A DNA stretch of 34,889 nucleotides from Candidatus Evtepia faecigallinarum. GTDB lineage: Bacteria > Bacillota > Clostridia > Oscillospirales > Oscillospiraceae. Within the stretch, counting starts at the first letter, position 1; each line of letters begins with the position of its first letter. The stretch is from contig DXEA01000043.1 of NCBI GenBank assembly GCA_019115225.1, forward strand, positions 1 through 34,889, written 5' to 3'. This document shows, in pieces, positions 12,731 through 22,334 of the stretch. The notes under the pieces were generated by a model. The model saw only the letters and a list, made by a program, of their open reading frames with translations, ran no database searches and had not been told where the DNA came from. The translations under genes were made by a program, and so were the position numbers.

Positions 12731-14371
12731 ATGAAAAGACGCCTTTTGACTCGCATTTTCGCTGTCGGCATGGCCGTGATGATGCTGGCCCTGGCCGGCT
12801 GTGGAGGGACCGACACGTCCACCTCCACCACCTCTACCGAGACCACAGGCAAGGTCATCCGCATGACCACCGCCTTCGCCGACCCCATCGACCCGGCCTG
12901 CGCCATGGACAGCGCTTCCTGCCAGGTGGTGGTCAACCTCTATGACTCCCTGGTCTATCCCGACCTGGACGGCACCATCCTCAACGGTGTGGCCGCAGAC
13001 TACTCCGTCAGCGACGACGGCATGGTCTACACCTTCACCCTGAAGGACAATGTCAAGTTCCACGACGGCAGCGTCATGACCGCCCAGGACGTGGTCTTCA
13101 GCTATGAGCGGATGGTCACCATCGGCCAGGGCTACGCCTACCTCTTCCAGAACCACGTGGCCGACGTGCAGGCCCCCGACGACCAGACCGTGGTCATCAC
13201 CCTCACCGAGCCCTTCGCCCCCTTCCTGAGCATGCTCTGCCGCCTGTACATCGTCAACGAGGAGCAGGTCATGGCCAACCTGGGCAGCGGCAACTACGGC
13301 GACATGGGCGACTATGGCATGACCTATCTGGCCCAGAACGACGCCGGCAGCGGCGCATACTCCTGCACCAGCTATACCGTCAATGACCGGGTGGTCATGA
13401 CCCGCTTTGCCGACTACCACGGCACCTTCGCCGACAATGCCCCTGACGCCGTGGAGATCATCAACGGCACCGAAGCCGCCACCGTGCGCACCATGATGGC
13501 CAACGGCCAGCTGGAGATCAGCGACCAGTGGCAGACCCACGAGGCCTATGAGGCCCTGGGCCAGCTGGACGGGGTCAAGCTGGGCACCTACGGCGCCGGC
13601 CAGATCCTCTACCTGATGGTCAACACCAAGGCCGCCCCCCTGGACGACGTCCATGTGCGCAAGGCTCTGGCCTACATGATCGACTATGACCAGGTGTGTA
13701 CCTCCCTCTTCCCCGGCTACCTGCCCGTGAACAACTATGTGGGCGACAACCTCACCGGCGGCGACGTATCTATGGAGAAGTACAGCTACAACATGGAAAA
13801 GGCCAAGGAAGAGCTGGAGGCCTCCCAGTATGCCGACCAGCTGCTCAGCGGCGAGATGCCCATCACCGTGGCCTGGGTCTCTGAAGTCCCCGACGAAGAG
13901 AAGCTGGCCCTCCTCCTCCAGGCCTCCGCAGCCCAGCTGGGGGTGAAGGTGGAGATCAGCAAGGTGGCCTGGGCCACCCAGGTCCAGAACACCGCCTCCG
14001 TGGACAGCACCCCTGCCACCAGCGTCTGCTTCATGTCCCCGGACTACGGCGAGGCCGGCGCCATGCTCTACCAGCGCCTGCACAGCGACACCGCCGGCAC
14101 CTGGCAGCAGACCGAATGGCTGCAGAACACCCAGCTGGACGGCAAGATCGACACCGCCCTGAAGACCATGGACGACACCGCCCGCTTCGCCCTGTATGAC
14201 GAGATCCAGAGCGAGGCCCTCACCGAGGTCTACGGCATCGCCGTGGCCGAGCAGGGCGAGCAGCGGGCCTATGCCGACTACATCTACTTCCCCGCCATGG
14301 AAAAGGGTATCGCCAGCACCACCCTGGGTTACAATTTCCTGTTCAAAGACTTCCAGGTCCTTGACCACTGA
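12731..14371 (+). CDS. Peptide ABC transporter substrate-binding lipoprotein (OppA/DppA family)
   Basis: The 546-residue precursor has a lipoprotein signal peptide with lipobox LAGC (C24) and a short Thr/Ser linker, then an SBP_bac_5 fold: LYDSLVYPDLDG, the family hallmark VKFHDGSVMTAQDVVFSYERM (split by the hinge), and VRKALAYMIDYDQV. It captures short peptides or similar solutes outside the membrane and delivers them to the permeases encoded next. The ribosome site AAGGAGA lies ten bases before the ATG. It is the first gene of the operon, behind a promoter and an attenuator-like leader, and is separated from the first permease gene by a 20-bp hairpin. The link to the hydantoinase genes suggests cyclic amides or prolyl peptides as solutes; this is inference. 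Confidence 0.95.
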   Translation: MKRRLLTRIFAVGMAVMMLALAGCGGTDTSTSTTSTETTGKVIRMTTAFADPIDPACAMDSASCQVVVNLYDSLVYPDLDGTILNGVAADYSVSDDGMVYTFTLKDNVKFHDGSVMTAQDVVFSYERMVTIGQGYAYLFQNHVADVQAPDDQTVVITLTEPFAPFLSMLCRLYIVNEEQVMANLGSGNYGDMGDYGMTYLAQNDAGSGAYSCTSYTVNDRVVMTRFADYHGTFADNAPDAVEIINGTEAATVRTMMANGQLEISDQWQTHEAYEALGQLDGVKLGTYGAGQILYLMVNTKAAPLDDVHVRKALAYMIDYDQVCTSLFPGYLPVNNYVGDNLTGGDVSMEKYSYNMEKAKEELEASQYADQLLSGEMPITVAWVSEVPDEEKLALLLQASAAQLGVKVEISKVAWATQVQNTASVDSTPATSVCFMSPDYGEAGAMLYQRLHSDTAGTWQQTEWLQNTQLDGKIDTALKTMDDTARFALYDEIQSEALTEVYGIAVAEQGEQRAYADYIYFPAMEKGIASTTLGYNFLFKDFQVLDH

Positions 14372-14383
14372 TCATAACCACTG

Positions 14384-14426
14384 GACTGGCAGGAACCGTC
14401 TGAATCTCAGGCGGTTCCTGCCAGTC
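14384..14426 (+). other. Strong intercistronic hairpin after the binding-protein gene
   Basis: A 20-bp stem with one G-U pair (14384-14403 with 14407-14426) and a 3-nt loop, not followed by a T-run. Hairpins at this place often protect the binding-protein mRNA from 3' decay, so that more binding protein than permease is made; partial termination is also possible. Confidence 0.65.
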
Positions 14427-14478
14427 CCGGCTCCCCATCGCAACTGCGAGCATTCCGACGAAAAGCGAGGCTCCCATC

Positions 14479-15501
14479 ATGAACTTCAAACGATATCTTC
14501 TGCGACGGCTCCTGCTGGCCCTGGTGGTGCTCTTTGGTCTGTCTATCGTGATCTTCTCCATCTCCCGCATCATGCCCGGGGATGTGGCCACGATGGCGCT
14601 GGGCTCCACCGCCACCGAAGAGGCAAAGGAAACCTATCGCATCGCCAACCACCTCTATGACTCCAAGCCCCAGCAGTACCTGTACTGGATCACCGGGGTC
14701 TTTCAGGGGGATTTCGGCACCTCCACCTCCACCAACCGTCCGGTGATCACGGACATCTCCGAGTTCCTTCCCGCCACCTTAGAGCTGGTGGTGATGGCCG
14801 CCGTCATCCTGGTCCTCCTGTCCATCCTGTTGGGGGTGCTGGCGGCCAAATACCGGGACACGGTGGTCGACGGCATCGTCCGCGTCCTGTCCTACATCGG
14901 CGTGGCCATGCCCAGTTTCGTCATCGCCACCCTCCTGGTCCTCCTCTTCGGCCATGTCTGGCAGGTCATCCCCGTGCTGGGACGGCTGAGCTACGGCCTG
15001 GTCCCGCCGGAGACCATTACCGGCTTTTATACCATCGACGCCCTGCTGGCCGGCAACTTCGCCGTCTTTTGGGACGCCTTCCTCCACCTGCTGGTCCCCG
15101 CCTTTGCCCTGGCCCTGGGGGGGCTGTGTCAGGAGGCCCGCATCGTGCGCAACTCCATGACGGAAAACGCAGGGAAGGACTACCTGTCCGCCCTGCGGGG
15201 CTATGGCGTGCCCGAGGGCAAGATCCTGCGCAAGTATCAGCTCAAGCCCTCCCTCATCCCCGCCGTCTCCTGCATGGGCATGGACATCGCCTCCCTCATG
15301 GGCAATGCCTTCCTCATCGAGACCATCTTCAACTGGCCGGGCATCTCCCGCTACGGGCTGACCAGTATGCTCAGCAAGGACCTCAACGCCATTGCCGCCG
15401 TGCTGCTGATCTTCGGCGCCATCTTCGTCTTCGTCAACATCGTTGTGGACCTGATCGTGGCATGTCTTGACCCGAGAATCCGCCTGGGAGGTGCAAAGTA
15501 A
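14479..15501 (+). CDS. Peptide ABC transporter permease (DppB/OppB family)
   Basis: The 340-residue membrane protein has about six helices. It starts MNFKRYLLRRLLLALVV, with the N-terminal helix and MPGD motif (SRIMPGD) typical of OppB/DppB. The EAA-type loop lies near ALRGYGVPEGKILRKYQLKPSL, the contact site for the ATPases. It forms half of the membrane channel with the next gene product. It begins 107 bases after the binding-protein gene and its stop overlaps the next ATG by one base, so the permeases are coupled. Confidence 0.94.
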   Translation: MNFKRYLLRRLLLALVVLFGLSIVIFSISRIMPGDVATMALGSTATEEAKETYRIANHLYDSKPQQYLYWITGVFQGDFGTSTSTNRPVITDISEFLPATLELVVMAAVILVLLSILLGVLAAKYRDTVVDGIVRVLSYIGVAMPSFVIATLLVLLFGHVWQVIPVLGRLSYGLVPPETITGFYTIDALLAGNFAVFWDAFLHLLVPAFALALGGLCQEARIVRNSMTENAGKDYLSALRGYGVPEGKILRKYQLKPSLIPAVSCMGMDIASLMGNAFLIETIFNWPGISRYGLTSMLSKDLNAIAAVLLIFGAIFVFVNIVVDLIVACLDPRIRLGGAK

Positions 15502-16463
15502 TGGCTGTATCTGCACGAAAGCGGGAGAAAGAACTCCGCCGCGCCCTGGCCTTTGAGGCCAAGCGGCCCGAGACCCGCACCATCTCCAGCATGCAGGAGA
15601 TGCGAAAGGAAAACCTGAAAAAAGCCTGGTACCGCTTCTCCCGGAACAAGATGAGCGTGGTGGGCCTGGTGGTGGTGATCCTGGTGATCCTGGCGGCCAT
15701 CCTGGCCCCCTACATCACCCCCTACCCCGAGCACGCCGGGGCCTTTACCGACTTTGCCAACAGCACCAAGGCCCCCTGTGCCGAGTACCTCTTCGGCACG
15801 GACAACATGGGCCGGGACATCCTCACCCGCATCATCTTCTCCTTCCAGGGGGCCCTGAAAATGGCCGTGCTGGTGCTCATCATCGCCGTGCCCGTGGGCA
15901 CCTGCCTGGGGCTGCTGGCCGGATACATGAACGGCACCTGGGTGGACACGGTCATCATGCGTGTGGCGGACATCTTCCTGTCTGTGCCCGCCCTGCTGCT
16001 GGCCCTGGCCGTGGCCTCCATCCTGGAGCCCAACCTGACCAACTCCATGCTGGCCATCACCATCATGTGGTGGCCCTGGTACACCCGGCTGGTCTATGGC
16101 GTGGCCACCTCCTGCAAGAATGAATACTATGTGGTCTCGGCCCAGCTCACCGGCGCCAGCAAGAGCCACATCATCTTCAAAGAGATCCTGCCCAACTGTC
16201 TCTCGCCCATCCTCACCAAGATGTCTCTGGACGTGGGCTGGGTCATCCTCATGGGGGCCACCCTGAGCTATGTGGGCCTGGGGGAACAGCCCCCCATCCC
16301 CTCCCTGGGCCAGATGGTCTCTGACGGCGCCCGGTACATGCCCGACAAGTGGTGGATGACCATTTTCCCGTGTCTGGCCATCATTGTGATCATCATGGGC
16401 TTTAACTTCATGGGCGACGGCATCGGCGATATGCTCTCCAAGGGGGACAGCAAGTATGAGTAA
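15501..16463 (+). CDS. Peptide ABC transporter permease (DppC/OppC family)
   Basis: The 320-residue protein has a cytoplasmic N-terminal tail of about 40 residues, then KAWYRFSRNKMSVVGLVVVI, the OppC entry helix, and LFGTDNMGRDILTRI, the family signature. The EAA-type loop is near YVVSAQLTGASKSHIIFKEILPN. It pairs with the preceding DppB-type permease. Its end overlaps the next gene by eight bases. Confidence 0.95.
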   Translation: MAVSARKREKELRRALAFEAKRPETRTISSMQEMRKENLKKAWYRFSRNKMSVVGLVVVILVILAAILAPYITPYPEHAGAFTDFANSTKAPCAEYLFGTDNMGRDILTRIIFSFQGALKMAVLVLIIAVPVGTCLGLLAGYMNGTWVDTVIMRVADIFLSVPALLLALAVASILEPNLTNSMLAITIMWWPWYTRLVYGVATSCKNEYYVVSAQLTGASKSHIIFKEILPNCLSPILTKMSLDVGWVILMGATLSYVGLGEQPPIPSLGQMVSDGARYMPDKWWMTIFPCLAIIVIIMGFNFMGDGIGDMLSKGDSKYE

Positions 16464-17451
16464 ACACATCCAAGAGGAAGTCATCCTGGAGATCAAGGGC
16501 CTGAAGCTGTGGTTCAAGGTCTACCAGGGCTATTCCAAGGTCCTCGACGGCGTGGACCTGACGGTCCACAAGGGGGAAAAGGTGGGCATCGTGGGGGAGG
16601 CCGGCTGCGGCAAGACCACCACGGTCAAGTCCATCTTAGACATCCTGCCCGAGGGACAGTACGTCATCCCCGAGGGGGAGATCCTCTACAAGGGGGAGAA
16701 CGTGCTGACCATGTCCGACCGGGCCCTGGGCAAGGTGCGCAGCAGCGAGATCTCCATGATCTATCAGGAGCCCTCCGCCGCCCTCAACCCCGTCTTTACC
16801 ATCGGCCAGCAGATGATGGAGGTGGTGAAGAACTCCGCCCAGGGCAAGGGCAAGAGCAAGAAGGAGCAGAAGGAGATGGTCCTGGTGGCCATCCGGGATG
16901 TGTTCATCCCCGACCCGGAGCGCATCTTTGACTACTACCCCGTCCAGCTCTCCGGCGGCATGAAGCAGCGCATCTGCATCGCCATGGCCATCATGACCCA
17001 GCGGGACCTGATGATCGCCGACGAGCCGGGCACCGCCCTGGACGTGACCATCCAGGACCAGGTCCACAAGACCCTGGACCGGCTGGTGGAAGAGCGCAAA
17101 ATGTCCCTGATCATGATCACCCACTCCCTGGGTGTGGCCCGGGAGCTCACCGACAGCATCCACGTCATGTACGCCGGCACGGTGGTGGAGGCCGCCCCCA
17201 CGGCAGAGGTCTTCCGCCAGCCCCTGCACCCGTACACCATCGGCCTCATGGAGGCGGTGCCCCGGCTGGCCGGGGGCGGCATCCAGGCGGGGATCTACGG
17301 GTCCATCCCGGACTATCTCTATCCCCCCAAGGGCTGCCGCTTCGCCCCCCGCTGTCCCCGGGCCACAGAGCAGTGCCTGGCGGAAAAGCCCCTGCTCACC
17401 GACGTGGGCCATGGCCACAAGGTGGCCTGCTTCCACTGGAAGGAGGACTGA
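16456..17451 (+). CDS. Peptide ABC transporter ATPase (DppD/OppD family)
   Basis: 331 residues, cytoplasmic. Walker A GEAGCGKTT (47-55), signature LSGGMKQR, Walker B DLMIADEPGTALD, H-loop ITHSLG, and a C-terminal oligopeptide domain with CRFAPRCPRATEQC. It forms a heterodimeric motor with the next gene product. It overlaps the OppC-type gene by eight bases. DEPGTALD in place of the usual DEPTTALD is a minor variation. Confidence 0.95.
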   Translation: MSKHIQEEVILEIKGLKLWFKVYQGYSKVLDGVDLTVHKGEKVGIVGEAGCGKTTTVKSILDILPEGQYVIPEGEILYKGENVLTMSDRALGKVRSSEISMIYQEPSAALNPVFTIGQQMMEVVKNSAQGKGKSKKEQKEMVLVAIRDVFIPDPERIFDYYPVQLSGGMKQRICIAMAIMTQRDLMIADEPGTALDVTIQDQVHKTLDRLVEERKMSLIMITHSLGVARELTDSIHVMYAGTVVEAAPTAEVFRQPLHPYTIGLMEAVPRLAGGGIQAGIYGSIPDYLYPPKGCRFAPRCPRATEQCLAEKPLLTDVGHGHKVACFHWKED

Positions 17452-17453
17452 GC

Positions 17454-18458
17454 GTGGAAAACGATATCATCCTGACCCTGAACCACCTCAAGCAGTATTT
17501 CCCCGCCGGAAAGAACAAAAACGGCGAAAAGCTGTATGTGAAAGCCGTGGACGATGTCTCCCTGGAGATCCACCGGGGGGAGGTCATCGGCCTGGTGGGG
17601 GAGAGCGGCTCGGGCAAGAGCACCATCGCCTACTCCATCATCGGCATGTATGAGCCCAGCGGCGGCGAGATCCTCTTCGAGGGCCAGAAGCTGGGCAAGA
17701 AGAACCGGTCCATGCAGCTGAAAAAGGACATGCAGATCGTCTTTCAGGACCCCGGCTCCTCCCTGAACAGCCACCAGACCATCGGGGAGATCTTGGAGCT
17801 CCCCCTGAAGGTCCACAAGATCGGCAAGACCAAGGCCGAGCGGATGGAGCGGGTCAGGCAGCTGCTGGAGATGGTGGAGCTGCCGGAACACTATATGTAC
17901 AAGTCCCCTGCCTCCATCGGCGGCGGGGAGAAGCAGATGGTGGCCATCGCCCGGGCCCTGGCCACCGACCCCAAGTTCATCATCCTGGACGAGCCCACCA
18001 GCGCCCTGGACGTGTCCATCCAGGCCAAGATCATCAACATGCTGCTCAAGCTGCAGCGGGAGAAGGGGCTGACCTACCTCTTCATCACCCACGACCTGAG
18101 CCTGATGCGCAACATCGCTGACCGGGTGGCCATCCTCTACCTGGGCAAGATCGACGAGATCGCCCCGGCGGAGACCTTCTTCCAGCGGCCGGAGCACCCC
18201 TATACCCAGATGCTCATCTCCTCCATCCCCGTCATCTCCGAGGAGGAGGAGGCCCTCAAGCCCGCCAAGATCGAGTCCACCGGCGAGATCCCCTCCCCGG
18301 TGAACATCCCCCCCGGCTGCAGCTTCCATCTCCGCTGCCCCTATGTCACCCCCCGCTGCAAGAGCGAGGACCCGGTGATGATCCCCCGGGAGGGGAGCCA
18401 CGCTGTGCGCTGCCATCTGTGCCAGGAGACCCTCCCTGGCGCCACCAACACCAACTGA
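17454..18458 (+). CDS. Peptide ABC transporter ATPase (DppF/OppF family) with degenerate signature
   Basis: 334 residues from a GTG at 17454, two bases after the preceding stop and behind AAGGAGG; an in-frame ATG 81 bases upstream has no ribosome site and lies inside the DppD-type gene. Walker A is GESGSGKST (49-57) and Walker B IILDEPTSALD. The ABC signature reads SIGGGEKQ where LSGGQ/E is usual, so the leading Leu-Ser is replaced by Ile-Gly. The C-terminal domain has CSFHLRCPYVTPRC. It probably makes the motor asymmetric, as in many Opp systems. Confidence 0.94.
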   Translation: MENDIILTLNHLKQYFPAGKNKNGEKLYVKAVDDVSLEIHRGEVIGLVGESGSGKSTIAYSIIGMYEPSGGEILFEGQKLGKKNRSMQLKKDMQIVFQDPGSSLNSHQTIGEILELPLKVHKIGKTKAERMERVRQLLEMVELPEHYMYKSPASIGGGEKQMVAIARALATDPKFIILDEPTSALDVSIQAKIINMLLKLQREKGLTYLFITHDLSLMRNIADRVAILYLGKIDEIAPAETFFQRPEHPYTQMLISSIPVISEEEEALKPAKIESTGEIPSPVNIPPGCSFHLRCPYVTPRCKSEDPVMIPREGSHAVRCHLCQETLPGATNTN

Positions 18459-18470
18459 GGAGGAACGACC

Positions 18471-20513
18471 ATGAGAATCGCCACCGACATCGGCGGGACC
18501 TTTACAGACATCGTCTATATTGATGACGACGGGGCCATCCACGTCAACAAAAGCCACACCACACCCCCCAACTTCGAGCAGGGGGTGGTGGATGTCATTG
18601 AGAAATGCGCCATCGACCCCGCCGCCGTCAAGGACCTGACCCACGGCACCACCGTGGTCATCAACGCCCTGACCGAGCGCAAGGGGGCCAAGACGGGCCT
18701 GATCACCACCAAGGGCTTCCGGGACATTTTGGAGATCGGCCGGGGCAACCGGCCGGACCTGTTCAACTTCAACTTCAAAAAGCCCGAGCCCTTCGTCCCC
18801 CGCTACCTCCGCCTGGAGGTCCGGGAGCGCCTGGACTACCTGGGCCGGGAGACCGAGCCCCTCAACGAGGACGACGTGCGCGCCTGCGTGGAGAAGTTCA
18901 AGGCCGAGGGGGTAGAGGCCATCGCCGTGGTCTACCTCCATGCCTACGTCAACCCCGACCACGAGGCCCGCACCAAGGACCTCATCCGCCAGCTCTGGCC
19001 GGAGGTCATGGTCACCGCCTCCCACGAGGTCTCCAAGGAATGGCGGGAGTATGAGCGGGAGTACACCGCCGTGCTCAACTCCTATGTCATGCCCACGGCC
19101 AAGGCCTATGTGGACAAGCTCTATCACCACCTGGAGGCCATGGGCATCACCGCCCCCAAGTACATCATGCAGTCCAACGGCGGCACCACCACCTTTGAGA
19201 AGGCCAAGGAGACCCCCATCAACATGGTGGAGTCCGGTCCCGTGGCGGGGATCTTCGGCGCGGCCATGCTGGGCAAGATGCTGGGGGAGGACAAGGTCAT
19301 CGCCTTTGACATCGGCGGCACCACCGCCAAGTGCTCCCTGGTAGACGGGGGCGAGGTGAAGACCACCACCGAGTATAAGATCGAAAAGACCGACCGCTGG
19401 CCGGGCTATCCCATCAAGGTCCCCGTGGTGGACATCGTGGAGATCGGCAACGGCGGCGGCTCCATCGCCTGGATCGACAACACCCAGTCCCTGCGGGTGG
19501 GCCCCCAGTCCGCCGGCGCCCTGCCCGGCCCGGTGGCCTATGGCAAGGGCGGGACCCATCCCACCACCACCGACGCCAACCTGGTGGTGGGCCGCCTGTC
19601 CAAAAAGAATTTTGACATGGACGTGGACATGGACAAGGTCCGGGCCGCCATCCAGGAGCAGATCGGCCAGCCCTTTGGCCTGACCGCCGAAGAGGCTGCG
19701 CTGGGCATCATCCGGGTGGCCAACTCCAACATGCTCAACGCCCTCAAGCTGGTCTCCGTGCGCAAGGGCTATGACCCCCGGGACTTCGCCCTGGTGGCCT
19801 TCGGGGGCGGCGGGCCCATGCACGCTGCCGCCCTGGCCCGGGAGCTGAACATCCGCAAGGTCATCATCCCCAACGCCGCCTCGGTCTTCTCCGCCTGGGG
19901 CATGCTCATGACCGACCTGCGCTCGGACGACATTCAGACCTTCTTCGCCCCCCTCACCGACCCCGACTACGCCGCCATCAACGCCGAGTGGCGGAAGCTG
20001 GAGGCAAAGGCCCTCCGGGACAACGGGGAGAAGGGGGTGCAGCCGGAGAACGTCTACTTCATGCACTACCTGGACATGCGCTACCAGGGCCAGGACCACA
20101 CGGTCAAGGTCCGGGTGCCCGACGAGGACCTGAGCCCGGAGAACCTGGGGCAGTTCATCGAGGCCTTCCACAAGGAGCATTTCCAGAACTACTCCTTCCG
20201 CCTGGATGACAGCCCCGTGGAGATCGTCAACATGCATCTGGCCTCCTTCGGCCGCATCGAAAAGACCCCCATCAAGGAGGTGCCGCCCCAGCCCTACACC
20301 CTGGAGCAGTGCGTCAAGGAGGTCCGCCCCGTGATCTTCGAGGAGGCCGGCACCCTGGAGACCAAGATCTACGACCGCACCAAGCTCTCCCCGGGCATGG
20401 AAATCCTGGGCCCCGCCATCATCGAGGAGGTCAGCGCCTCCTCCGTGATCTACCCCCGCATGAAGGCGGCCATTGATCCCTACGGCGACATCATCATTGA
20501 AACGGAGGTCTGA
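18471..20513 (+). CDS. hyuA: Hydantoinase/5-oxoprolinase A subunit (HyuA family)
   Basis: The 680-residue protein has two actin-like ATPase halves. The first phosphate motif DIGGTFTDIVY is at 6-16, the second, AFDIGGTTAKC, near 280. HGTTVVINAL and the NGGGSIAWID and FGGGGPMHA motifs are also present. HyuA binds and uses ATP to activate the ring of hydantoins or 5-oxoproline and works with HyuB; length fits the 650-720 of stand-alone A subunits. Acetone or acetophenone carboxylase subunits are relatives, but no third carboxylase subunit gene follows. It sits 12 bases after the ATPase gene with GAGGAGG, in the same operon as the transporter, which suggests the imported solute is its substrate or yields it. 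Confidence 0.92.
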   Translation: MRIATDIGGTFTDIVYIDDDGAIHVNKSHTTPPNFEQGVVDVIEKCAIDPAAVKDLTHGTTVVINALTERKGAKTGLITTKGFRDILEIGRGNRPDLFNFNFKKPEPFVPRYLRLEVRERLDYLGRETEPLNEDDVRACVEKFKAEGVEAIAVVYLHAYVNPDHEARTKDLIRQLWPEVMVTASHEVSKEWREYEREYTAVLNSYVMPTAKAYVDKLYHHLEAMGITAPKYIMQSNGGTTTFEKAKETPINMVESGPVAGIFGAAMLGKMLGEDKVIAFDIGGTTAKCSLVDGGEVKTTTEYKIEKTDRWPGYPIKVPVVDIVEIGNGGGSIAWIDNTQSLRVGPQSAGALPGPVAYGKGGTHPTTTDANLVVGRLSKKNFDMDVDMDKVRAAIQEQIGQPFGLTAEEAALGIIRVANSNMLNALKLVSVRKGYDPRDFALVAFGGGGPMHAAALARELNIRKVIIPNAASVFSAWGMLMTDLRSDDIQTFFAPLTDPDYAAINAEWRKLEAKALRDNGEKGVQPENVYFMHYLDMRYQGQDHTVKVRVPDEDLSPENLGQFIEAFHKEHFQNYSFRLDDSPVEIVNMHLASFGRIEKTPIKEVPPQPYTLEQCVKEVRPVIFEEAGTLETKIYDRTKLSPGMEILGPAIIEEVSASSVIYPRMKAAIDPYGDIIIETEV

Positions 20514-20516
20514 ACC

Positions 20517-22268
20517 ATGGCAGAGAAACATGTGGACATCATTACCCTGGACATCATCAAGGACTCCCTCCTGGCCGCCGGCGAGGAGATCTTCACCGCC
20601 ATCGCCCGCACCTCCAAGAGCCCCATCATCTATGAGTGCCTGGACTTCGCCTCCGGCCTGACCGACGACAAGGGCAACCTCATCACCCAGGGCAACGGCT
20701 GCGCCGGCTTTCTGGGCATGCTCAGCTCCATGGTCAAGGAGGTCATCCGCAAGTGGGCGGACACCGGCCGGCTGAAGGAGGGGGACATCATCATCATCAA
20801 CGACCCCTACGGCGGCGGCGGCTCCCACATCCAGGACGTGGGCGTGGTCATGCCCATCTTTGTGGACGGGGAGATCTTCTGCTACACCGCCAACAAGTGC
20901 CACTGGTCGGAGATGGGGGGCAAGGACCCCGGCTACTCCCTCAACGCCACGGAGATCTATCAGGAGGGCCTGCAGATGCCCTGCGTCAAGCTCTTCCACG
21001 AGGGGGTGCTGGACGAGGACATCGCCGACATCATCCGGGCCAACGTCCGCTATCCCGACCTGTCCATCGGAGACATGTGGGCGGGCGTGGCCGGCCTGCG
21101 CACCGGCGAAAAGCGCATCCTGGACCTGTGCAGCAAGTACGGCAAGGACACCGTCCGGGCGGCCATCGAGCGCCTGCTGCGCTCCAGCGCCGAGTACTCC
21201 CGGCAGCAGGTGGCCCGCATCCCCGACGGGGTCTATCGGGCAGAGGACGTGATGGACAAGGACGTCCATGGCAACGGCCCCTTCCACGTCCAGGTGGCGG
21301 TGACCGTGAAGGGGGACAAGATGACCGTGGACTTCACCGGCACCGACAAGCAGACCGCCGGGCCCATCAACCTGGCCCTGGCCGGCCTGCACTCGGCCAT
21401 GCGCTCGGTCTTTCTGGCCTGCACCGACCCCAGCCAGAACGTCAACGACGGGGTCTTTGAGCCCTTGGAGATCATCGCCGAAGAGGGCTCCCTCTTCAAC
21501 GCCATCCGGCCTGCGCCGGTCTCCTGCTACTATGAGTCCATGCAGGTGGCCCTGGACCTGGTCTGGCAGGCCCTGGCCCCGGTGGTCAAGCAGGGGCAGC
21601 TCACCGCCGGCCACTTCCTCACCGTGGGGGCCTACACCATGAACGGCACCCACGCGGTCACCGGCGCACCCTTTGTCAACTGCGGCCCCACCCTGGGCGG
21701 CTGGGGTGCTGGCTTTGACCGGGACGGGGACTCCTGCCAGTTCTGCACCGGCGACGGAGAGACCTTCAACATCCCCGTGGAGATTTTGGAGTCCAAGTTC
21801 GGCATCAAGATCACCGAGTACGCCCTGAACACCAACAACGCCGGCGCCGGCAAGTTCCGGGGGGGCTACGGCCTGATCCTGGGCCACGAGGCCCTCAATG
21901 ACGACATGGACTTCGGCGGGGCCTACGGCCGCCATGAGCGGCCTGCCTGGGGCTATGCCGGCGGCCAGCCGGGCTCCACCAACGGCTTTGACTTCCTGCG
22001 CAAGGACGGCAGCTACGACGGCCCCTACGGCAGCGGCAACCGCATCCCCATGAAGAAGGGGGACATTGTGCGCATGGTCACCGGCACCGGCGGCGGCTAT
22101 GGCAATCCTCTGGAGCGGGAGGAGGCCCGGGTGGCCATGGATGTGAAGAACGAGTACATCACCCTGGACGACGCCCGGGAGATCTACGGCGTGGAGGTAG
22201 ACCCGGTCACCTTTGCCGTGACGGGCCTGACCGACGCCCGAAAGGAATATCAGCGCTCCCATGCCTAA
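20517..22268 (+). CDS. hyuB: Hydantoinase/5-oxoprolinase B subunit (HyuB family)
   Basis: The 583-residue protein shows the HyuB marks: SPIIYECLDFASGLTD (35-50), GDIIIINDPYGGGGSHIQDV (89-108), and a C-terminal GxGGxGxFRGGYG-type segment near NNAGAGKFRGGYG. It is the catalytic partner that completes ring opening after ATP-dependent activation by HyuA. Length fits the family. It starts three bases after the hyuA stop, with ACGGAGG partly inside hyuA, so subunits should be made in equal amounts. The substrate cannot be read from sequence: hydantoins, N-methylhydantoin and 5-oxoproline are all possible. Confidence 0.92.
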   Translation: MAEKHVDIITLDIIKDSLLAAGEEIFTAIARTSKSPIIYECLDFASGLTDDKGNLITQGNGCAGFLGMLSSMVKEVIRKWADTGRLKEGDIIIINDPYGGGGSHIQDVGVVMPIFVDGEIFCYTANKCHWSEMGGKDPGYSLNATEIYQEGLQMPCVKLFHEGVLDEDIADIIRANVRYPDLSIGDMWAGVAGLRTGEKRILDLCSKYGKDTVRAAIERLLRSSAEYSRQQVARIPDGVYRAEDVMDKDVHGNGPFHVQVAVTVKGDKMTVDFTGTDKQTAGPINLALAGLHSAMRSVFLACTDPSQNVNDGVFEPLEIIAEEGSLFNAIRPAPVSCYYESMQVALDLVWQALAPVVKQGQLTAGHFLTVGAYTMNGTHAVTGAPFVNCGPTLGGWGAGFDRDGDSCQFCTGDGETFNIPVEILESKFGIKITEYALNTNNAGAGKFRGGYGLILGHEALNDDMDFGGAYGRHERPAWGYAGGQPGSTNGFDFLRKDGSYDGPYGSGNRIPMKKGDIVRMVTGTGGGYGNPLEREEARVAMDVKNEYITLDDAREIYGVEVDPVTFAVTGLTDARKEYQRSHA

Positions 22269-22277
22269 GGGGGCGGA

Positions 22278-22308
22278 GACCGGCCTGAGGCACTTACTCG
22301 GGCCGGTC
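22278..22308 (+). terminator. Weak terminator-like hairpin after hyuB
   Basis: A 12-bp stem with one G-U pair (22278-22289 with 22297-22308, 7-nt loop), followed by CTTCTGTCTATCTT. It may reduce expression of the last two genes without ending the operon. Confidence 0.5.
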
Positions 22309-22334
22309 CTTCTGTCTATCTTGCCAAGGAAAGG

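Noticed and set aside
18471-22268. Acetone or acetophenone carboxylase
   Set aside because: The related subunits are present, but there is no small third subunit gene, and the transporter and peptidase context fits cyclic amide or peptide use better.
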